From assembly GCF_030454045.1 (NCBI RefSeq), contig NZ_JAKDJE010000052.1:1-20698 (forward strand): 20,698 nucleotides of DNA, read 5' to 3'. A program made the position numbers and the translations under genes. A model generated the notes under the pieces. The model did no database searches. It had not been told where the DNA came from and saw only the letters and a program-made list of their open reading frames with translations. Origin of the DNA: Psychrobacter sp. Lineage in GTDB: Bacteria > Pseudomonadota > Gammaproteobacteria > Pseudomonadales > Moraxellaceae. Below are positions 15,358 to 20,698 of this stretch, one piece after another (position 1 is the stretch's first letter; the number at the start of each line of letters is the position of its first letter).

Positions 15358-15505
15358 GGTCACGACAGTCTAAAAAACTACCCACTCAGCGTATTTATTG
15401 CCAGTGCGCACAGCTCACATAGACACTTTTAAATGGTCAGTGATATCGCTCATCAGTCATATCACTAATCAATCGTACCACTGTCTAGACGTGGACATTC
15501 ACAGA

Positions 15506-17233
15506 TTAACCATGGTTCTTTTCTTCAAGCGCTCGTAGGTCTTTACGTAAGATTTTACCAACGTTAGATTTTGGTAGCTCGTCAATAAATTCAACATAGC
15601 GAGGACGTTTGTAGCCAGTTAGGTTTTCTTTGCCATACTCAGTGACTTCCTCTGCGGACAGACTGGCGTCACTACGTACCACATAAATTTTGGGCACTTC
15701 ACCACTCTTCTCATCATCAATGCCAATAACCCCGCATTCCAAAATTTTTGGATGGGTGGACATCGCGTCTTCTACTTCATTTGGATACACGTTGAAGCCT
15801 GAGACCAAAATCATGTCTTTTTTGCGATCGACAATTCTAAAGTAGCCGTTTTCATCCATGATACCGATATCGCCTGTGCGGAAATAACCGTCAGACGTCA
15901 TAACCTCAGCAGTCGCGTCATCACGCTTCCAGTAGCCTTTCATTACCTGCGGACCACGAACACTGATCTCACCGCGCTCACCCAAGTCTACCTCATTACC
16001 TGCTTCATCCAAGATCGCAACATCGGTGCCAGGTACCGGTAGACCAATCGTACCATCGAAAACGGTGCTACCCATGGGGGTGGCAGTGGCCACAGGTGCC
16101 GTCTCAGATAAGCCATAGCCTTGCGAGATGACGTTGCCCGTCACTTGCTGCCATTGCTCAGCCGTTGAGCCAAGTACTGCCATACCACCGCCCATTGAAG
16201 AGACCAGCTTACTATGATCCAAAGACTTGAACTCTGCGTTATTGGCTAAGGCGGTGAACAACGTATTCACTGCTGGAAAAAATGCGGGTGGATAGTCTTT
16301 ATATGCTTTGATCAAACTTGGTAGATCACGTGGGTTTGGTACTAGCAGCCCGATGCAACCACGGTATAGGCCAAACATACCACAAACGGTAAATGAGAAA
16401 ATATGATATAGCGGCAGTGCCGTCATGATAACGGGTTGCTCATTTTTTCTTTCAAACTCATCGAACTCATCGCCCAATAGCATGTTGCACTGAATTAGGT
16501 TCGCAATCAGGTTACCGTGCGTCAGCATGGCACCTTTCGCCACCCCCGTCGTACCGCCCGTATATTGAAGTACAGCAACATCATCGAGACCGATATTATT
16601 AGGACGCTTGTAATTTTTGGTAGAAGCGCTGCTCAAAACTTTTTTGAATTTAACACTGCCTTGGATATTGTAGTCAGGCACCATTTTTTTGACATGGCGT
16701 ACCACAGCATTGACAATAAAACCTTTGAGCGGACTCATCATGTCACCCATCGAGGCGATCACGACATGATCAACAAGATCGACACCGATGTCTTCGTACG
16801 TTTTCGCAAAATTTTCAAGCAAAATGAGCGCTTTGGTGTCTGAGTCTTTTAACTGATGTGAGAGCTCTTTGGTAGTATACAGTGGGTTCACATTGACCAG
16901 CGTCATGCCAGCCCGTAACACCCCTAATACAGCAACTGGTAGCTGCAAAATATTGGGCATCATGACCGCGACTTTATCGCCTTTTTGCAATCCTAATGAC
17001 TGAAGATAGGCGGCAACTTGTTTACTATAGAGATCTAATTGTTCATAAGACAGCTTAACATCCATACAAACAAACGCGGTTTTGCCTGCATGATTGATGA
17101 AGTTTTGCTCAATGATGTCGATCAATGAAGTGTTGGCTGTTGGCATCTCGATATCAGATTGAATGCCAAGTTTTTCATACGTTTTGAGCCATACTTTGTC
17201 ATTGCGACGAGTCAGGTTACCTTGATTTTCCAT
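15506..17233 (-). CDS. fadD: Long-chain fatty-acid-CoA ligase (FadD), upstream paralog
   Basis: A 575-residue acyl-CoA synthetase with the same motifs as its neighbour: YTGGTTGVAKGA (224-235), GYGLSETAP (372-380), RTGDIGIMDENGY with D455, DRKKDMILVSGFNVYPNE (469-486), and a catalytic lysine at K560 (NVGKILRKDL). Conservation between the paralogs is high across the whole protein, indicating an ancient tandem duplication; Pseudomonas also carries adjacent fadD1 and fadD2. It lacks the acidic N-terminal extension of the downstream copy. The start at 17233 has AGGAG with a 10-base spacing. The upstream region carries two short palindromes that may be operators. Substrate range of the two enzymes cannot be separated by eye. 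A recent fusion or pseudogenisation is not indicated. Confidence 0.95.
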   Translation of the reverse strand: MENQGNLTRRNDKVWLKTYEKLGIQSDIEMPTANTSLIDIIEQNFINHAGKTAFVCMDVKLSYEQLDLYSKQVAAYLQSLGLQKGDKVAVMMPNILQLPVAVLGVLRAGMTLVNVNPLYTTKELSHQLKDSDTKALILLENFAKTYEDIGVDLVDHVVIASMGDMMSPLKGFIVNAVVRHVKKMVPDYNIQGSVKFKKVLSSASTKNYKRPNNIGLDDVAVLQYTGGTTGVAKGAMLTHGNLIANLIQCNMLLGDEFDEFERKNEQPVIMTALPLYHIFSFTVCGMFGLYRGCIGLLVPNPRDLPSLIKAYKDYPPAFFPAVNTLFTALANNAEFKSLDHSKLVSSMGGGMAVLGSTAEQWQQVTGNVISQGYGLSETAPVATATPMGSTVFDGTIGLPVPGTDVAILDEAGNEVDLGERGEISVRGPQVMKGYWKRDDATAEVMTSDGYFRTGDIGIMDENGYFRIVDRKKDMILVSGFNVYPNEVEDAMSTHPKILECGVIGIDDEKSGEVPKIYVVRSDASLSAEEVTEYGKENLTGYKRPRYVEFIDELPKSNVGKILRKDLRALEEKNHG

Positions 17234-17279
17234 AATCTTTTTTCTCCTAGTAATAATACATTACTGTCAACTCATGCAA

Positions 17280-17292
17280 ATCACAGTGTGAT
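17280..17292. promoter_or_regulatory. Palindrome ATCACA-G-TGTGAT upstream of fadD
   Basis: A perfect 6+1+6 palindrome whose near edge is 47 bases upstream of the fadD start. It is inverted relative to a CRP site (TGTGA-N6-TCACA), so CRP binding is not implied. Operator role is inference. Confidence 0.35.
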
Positions 17293-17323
17293 AAATATAC
17301 GAACAATCAAAGCGCAGGCTTGC

Positions 17324-17336
17324 CACCATGATGGTG
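17324..17336. promoter_or_regulatory. Palindrome CACCAT-G-ATGGTG upstream of fadD
   Basis: A second perfect 6+1+6 palindrome, 44 bases (about four helical turns) from the first, measured centre to centre. Flanking GC/GC extends it with one mismatch. It may be a repressor or activator site for fadD. Confidence 0.35.
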
Positions 17337-17829
17337 AGCGTGGCTGTGATATTATCGTAAAGTGCTGAGTGAACAATATAGTGGTAAATAGCCCTTTGTT
17401 CCTTAACATACACACTTTACATAGACTACTCAATATAAAAGATTGCTACACCAGTTCTCAAACTGGCTTGACGACTGCTATTTTTATTAATATCAGTCGC
17501 TTATACGGATGGGAGTCGACCATACCACTCAAATCTGCCCACTGTTTTCCTGTTATTTTAACCATTTTATTGACAGGATAATTAGGGTTTGGCACGGGCA
17601 ATCAATGGCGTCAGCAAATTCAGTTGGAATAATAACGTAATGGCAAATACTGTCTATATCGCGGCTTGGCGTCGCTGTCAGCATCCTTCTGACTGGCTCG
17701 CCACTGCCATGACAACTATGTATTAAAAAAATAAAAACAAATGTTAGGTTTGCTATGCTTAACTTTATATCCAAAAGCTATGTATGAGCACACAATATGC
17801 CGTACCTATAAAAGCACGTCATGAGCTGT

Positions 17830-17852
17830 CGTATATTCTGATATACGTCTTT
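17830..17852 (+). terminator. Small hairpin with T-run ahead of parC
   Basis: CGTATAT (17830-17836), loop TCTG, ATATACG (17841-17847), followed by TCTTTTTAATT. The stem is AT-rich and weak. It could stop stray plus-strand transcription or attenuate a longer parC leader. Confidence 0.35.
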
Positions 17853-17941
17853 TTAATTAGGCCAATATCCTTTACGATAGCACTATCTTATTTTTCAGTG
17901 AGTGCCGTACCGACTAAAGAGCGTACCGCGCTTCATGCATA

Positions 17942-17947
17942 TATAAT
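17942..17947 (+). promoter_or_regulatory. Candidate -10 element for parC
   Basis: A consensus TATAAT, 43 bases before the parC ATG. No good -35 lies 16-18 bases upstream, so this is a partial match only. Confidence 0.3.
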
Positions 17948-17990
17948 GCACCACGATACTAATTAAAAACTCATAAGCGAAGTCTATTTT

Positions 17991-20297
17991 ATGTCCGATG
18001 TTATTGACCCTACTGTTGCCGCACTCCTCCCGAATGAGCCGATGGATACTCGCTCAGTGGCAGAATTTACTGAGCAGGCCTATCTCAATTATGCCATGTA
18101 CGTCATCATGGATCGGGCACTCCCCAATATCGCTGACGGCCTAAAGCCTGTACAGCGCCGTATCGTCTATGCCATGAGCGAGCTTGGTCTCAAGTCCTCT
18201 GCCAAAGCCAAAAAATCTGCGCGTACGGTCGGTGATGTACTCGGTAAATATCACCCACATGGCGACAGCGCGTGTTATGAAGCCATGGTTTTGATGGCAC
18301 AGCCGTTCAGCTATCGTTATCCACTCATCACAGGTCAAGGGAACTGGGGTAGCCCTGACGATCCCAAATCCTTTGCGGCCATGCGTTATACCGAAGCCAA
18401 AATGTCGGCTTATGCCAATACGTTGCTTGCAGAGTTAGGACAGGGCACGGTTGATTGGCAAGACAACTTTGATGGTACATTGCAGGAGCCAACCACCCTG
18501 CCCGCTCGCCTGCCTAATATTTTATTAAACGGTACCACAGGTATCGCGGTCGGTATGGCAACCGATATTCCGCCGCATAACCTCAATGAAGTGGTACGTG
18601 CTGCTATTCGTCTACTAAAAAATCCAGATCTATCAGTCAAGCAGCTGACCCAATCGATACCAGCGCCAGATTTGCCAACGCCAGCTGAAATCATCACGAC
18701 CAAAAAAGACTTGCAAGCGATGTATGAGACTGGACGCGGTAGCTATAAGATGCGTGCAACCTTTCATATCGATAGTAAAGAAAAAAATCTGGTCATCATT
18801 GATGCACTACCCTACCAAGTGTCAGGTAACAAAATCCAAGAGCAAATCGCCAAGCTCATGACGGATAAAAAACTGCCTTGGATTACCGATATTCATGATG
18901 AATCAGATCATGAGAACGCTTGTCGTATCGTATTAGAATTGCGCTCAACGCGCGTCGATGTCGATCGCGTTATGAGCCATCTGTTTGCCAGCACCGATCT
19001 TGAGAGCAACTACCGCATCAATATGAATATGATTGGCCTCAATGGTAAACCGCAGGTCAAAAATCTAAAAGAAGTGTTGGAAGAATGGCTCATTTGTCGC
19101 CGCTCAGTGGTGACTCGCCGCTTGCAATATCGCCTCGACAAAATCGATAAACGCTTGCACATTCTCCAAGGCTTGCTAATTGCGTATCTCAATATTGATG
19201 AAGTGATACGTATCATTCGTGAAGAAGACGACCCAAAAGCGACCTTGATGCAGGACTATGACCTGACAGATATTCAGGCCAATGCTATTTTGGACATTCG
19301 TTTGCGCCAGTTGGCAAAGCTAGAAGAGATTGAGTTGCGCCGTGAGCAAGACGAGTTGGCTGCTGAACGTGCCAGCATTCAGGATTACTTGGACAACCCA
19401 GACAGTCTGACTAACCTTATGATCGATGAGCTCACCGCCGATATGAAAGAGCACGGCAATGAGCGCGTGTCGCCGCTAGCAGAACGTGAAGAAGCACAAG
19501 CATTAAAAGAGTCAGACCTCGTACCGAGCGAGCCGGTCACCGCTATCCTATCGAAAGCGGGCTGGATTCGCGCGGCCAAAGGTCATGATGTTGATGCCGC
19601 TGGTATGAGCTATCGCTCAGGTGACAGTTATCAGGCGCATGTACGCGGTAAATCCAATGAAAAAATCTATGTGCTCGACAGCACTGGACGCAGCTATAGT
19701 ATTGATGCGCACAACCTTGCCTCCGCTCGTGGTCAAGGCGACCCGCTGACCAGTGTGTTAAAACCACCAGCAGGTGCCAGCTTTGAGCAACTATTGACTG
19801 GTGCTGACGATCAACGCATCATTCTTGCCAGCTCGCAAGGTTATGGCTTTATCAACACCCTTGGTAATTTAGACAGCAATCAAAAGGCAGGCAAGAATGT
19901 CATTAACCTCGCTGCCGATAGTCGCCTGCTGTCTGTCGCTCGTATCGACGCGCCAGTAAAAATGGCGAATAACACTGACGACGAGACCACCAAGTTAGAG
20001 ATAACGCCTGACCATGTCGCAGTGGTAACCAATGCCGGATATCTACTGATATTTACCCTTGACGACTTGCCTGAGCAGGCTCGCGGTAAAGGAAACAAAC
20101 TGATCAAGTTAAAAGATGGCGAAGAGGTACTTGCTATCACTCCACTGAGTCAACAAAACAGCCTCGTCATTACTGCTGGCAAACGCCATGTGACTCTCAA
20201 GCCGAATGATTTGGCTAACTATACGGGCACGCGTGGCAATCGCGGCGGACAGTTGCCAAGAGGCTTTCAGAACGTAACGAGTGTTAAGGTTGGGTAG
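17991..20297 (+). CDS. parC: DNA topoisomerase IV subunit A (ParC)
   Basis: A 768-residue type IIA topoisomerase subunit; with ParE it decatenates daughter chromosomes. The breakage-reunion domain is intact: YAMYVIMDRALP (35-46), LKPVQRRIVYAM, HPHGDSACYEAMV (88-100), and the catalytic tyrosine Y133 in AAMRYTEAKM. The quinolone-resistance region has S93 and E97 at the positions matching E. coli S80 and E84, the sensitive state. The motif TTGIAVGMATDIPPHN is present. The C-terminal beta-pinwheel runs from about residue 510 and includes repeats such as RSYSIDAHNLASARGQGDP and TGTRGNRGGQLPRG. Length is close to the usual 740-760. The ATG at 17991 has GCGAAG 8 bases upstream. A strong terminator follows. 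Confidence 0.97.
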   Translation: MSDVIDPTVAALLPNEPMDTRSVAEFTEQAYLNYAMYVIMDRALPNIADGLKPVQRRIVYAMSELGLKSSAKAKKSARTVGDVLGKYHPHGDSACYEAMVLMAQPFSYRYPLITGQGNWGSPDDPKSFAAMRYTEAKMSAYANTLLAELGQGTVDWQDNFDGTLQEPTTLPARLPNILLNGTTGIAVGMATDIPPHNLNEVVRAAIRLLKNPDLSVKQLTQSIPAPDLPTPAEIITTKKDLQAMYETGRGSYKMRATFHIDSKEKNLVIIDALPYQVSGNKIQEQIAKLMTDKKLPWITDIHDESDHENACRIVLELRSTRVDVDRVMSHLFASTDLESNYRINMNMIGLNGKPQVKNLKEVLEEWLICRRSVVTRRLQYRLDKIDKRLHILQGLLIAYLNIDEVIRIIREEDDPKATLMQDYDLTDIQANAILDIRLRQLAKLEEIELRREQDELAAERASIQDYLDNPDSLTNLMIDELTADMKEHGNERVSPLAEREEAQALKESDLVPSEPVTAILSKAGWIRAAKGHDVDAAGMSYRSGDSYQAHVRGKSNEKIYVLDSTGRSYSIDAHNLASARGQGDPLTSVLKPPAGASFEQLLTGADDQRIILASSQGYGFINTLGNLDSNQKAGKNVINLAADSRLLSVARIDAPVKMANNTDDETTKLEITPDHVAVVTNAGYLLIFTLDDLPEQARGKGNKLIKLKDGEEVLAITPLSQQNSLVITAGKRHVTLKPNDLANYTGTRGNRGGQLPRGFQNVTSVKVG

Positions 20298-20350
20298 TTT
20301 TGGTCTCTCAAGTTTGATCAAGCTAGATTAAAACCCAGCTATCACGCATC

Positions 20351-20388
20351 AAAAAGCCGCCTACACAAACGTATAGGCGGCTTTTTGG
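20351..20388 (+). terminator. Intrinsic terminator after parC
   Basis: A perfect 13-bp stem (AAAAAGCCGCCTA at 20351-20363, TAGGCGGCTTTTT at 20374-20386) with a 10-base loop and a T-run. The A-run on the left could also serve a minus-strand transcript coming from the right edge. Confidence 0.95.
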
Positions 20389-20542
20389 TACTAATAAAGG
20401 TTTGTATTACCAAGAACAAAAATTTGTACTACAGCAGAAAAATGTCTGACCATATTTGAATATTAAAACTAAGAGCCACCGAAACTATAAACGATTAAAA
20501 GTAGAGTGAAAAACACAGTTGTAGCGAACAGATACGCTCCAT

Positions 20543-20680
20543 TTACATATCGTTAAGCAGTTCATCTGTGAACAGCGCATCCATAAAGCTTATGATGCGA
20601 TCTTTTGTCGTAAGATAGGGATTGAAGTCAGTACCTGCCGAAAAGAGACCATCCCGAATTCTGTGTAACTGCCATTTAGA
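20543..20680 (-). pseudogene. Probable C-terminal remnant of an unrecognised protein
   Basis: The minus strand from 20680 down to a TAA at 20543-20545 is open for 45 codons, with protein-like content: GLFSAGTDFNPYLTTKDR followed by a helix-like IISFMDALFTDELLNDM end. An in-frame stop lies just upstream at 20681-20683, and there is no ATG, GTG or TTG start in the frame. The +1 frame is open from the window edge, so a frameshift could join the two. This looks like the tail of a gene broken by a frameshift or truncation. I do not recognise the family. Confidence 0.35.
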
Positions 20681-20698
20681 TTAAATGCTTGCTGATAC

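Larger units (their letters stand above)
14965..15505. other. Spacer between the two fadD genes
   Basis: A 541-base AT-rich spacer. From right to left it contains an 8-bp stem (AGTGATAT 15439-15446 with ATATCACT 15459-15466) without a T-run, the terminator at 15320-15357, a 73-bp segment bounded by inverted repeats (15187-15259), and a candidate promoter (15011-15040). No ORF with an RBS is seen. Confidence 0.6.
17234..17990. other. 757-base divergent spacer between fadD and parC
   Basis: The longest non-coding stretch in the window. It contains two short palindromes upstream of fadD (17280-17292 and 17324-17336), a 6-bp hairpin CCAGTT/AACTGG (17451-17466), a 7-bp hairpin followed by a T-run (17830-17852), and a TATAAT (17942-17947) before parC. 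Open frames of 60-73 residues in it lack ribosome binding sites and recognisable content. A small RNA cannot be excluded. Confidence 0.6.
20298..20698. other. Region after parC
   Basis: Holds the parC terminator (20351-20386) and, on the minus strand from 20543 leftward of the edge, a coding-like fragment described separately. Between about 20400 and 20540 I see nothing. Confidence 0.5.

Noticed and set aside
17280..17292. CRP binding site
   Set aside because: The half-sites TCACA and TGTGA are in inverted order relative to the CRP consensus and only one base apart.
17369..17581. Plus-strand 70-codon frame
   Set aside because: No RBS, and an internal hairpin; content resembles random AT-rich translation.
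17553..17774. Minus-strand 73-codon frame with a hydrophobic start
   Set aside because: It needs a TTG start without an RBS and has no recognisable content; treated as chance.
17784..17966. Plus-strand 60-codon frame ahead of parC
   Set aside because: It has no RBS and spans both a hairpin with a T-run and the parC TATAAT, so it is more likely spacer.

Overview
This window looks like a chromosomal segment from a gammaproteobacterium of the Moraxellaceae, most likely Psychrobacter or a close relative. That is inferred from moderate GC, AT-rich intergenic spacers, and Pseudomonas/Acinetobacter-type proteins: HemJ as protoporphyrinogen oxidase, paired FadD paralogs, an AhpA/YtjB-like protein divergent from serB, and a PA3496-like acidic protein. 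No similarity search was possible. There are no rRNA or tRNA genes, CRISPR arrays, prophage genes or complete insertion sequences.

Positions 1-4284 read almost wholly on the minus strand. After a 442-base stretch without a clear gene come two YbjQ-family proteins (one membrane-anchored), a UPF0149/YecA-like protein, a very acidic 75-residue protein, and a 487-residue two-helix membrane protein that lies back to back with serB. Positions 4663-10494 read on the plus strand: serB (serine synthesis), a DUF368/PopT-type undecaprenyl-phosphate translocase, a small unknown membrane protein, an SCP2-domain protein, bioB (biotin synthase) and hemJ (haem synthesis). These are mostly separate units, and hairpin terminators follow serB, popT, the SCP2 gene, bioB and hemJ. 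Positions 10622-17233 return to the minus strand: a secreted NlpC/P60-like protein, a two-helix membrane protein, rph (RNase PH), and two long-chain acyl-CoA ligase genes separated by a strong terminator. Finally parC (topoisomerase IV subunit A) runs on the plus strand, divergent from the upstream fadD across a 757-base spacer. The right edge holds what looks like the C-terminal remnant of a minus-strand gene.

The genes serve core physiology: envelope lipid carrier recycling, fatty acid activation, serine, biotin and haem synthesis, RNA processing and chromosome decatenation. I see no undescribed multi-gene system. The most unusual sequence is intergenic: a nested inverted-repeat leader that would pair with the Shine-Dalgarno of the SCP2 gene, heptamer repeats against the popT ribosome binding site, 17-bp tandem repeats before bioB, two short palindromes ahead of the upstream fadD, and a 73-bp segment bounded by inverted repeats between the two fadD genes.
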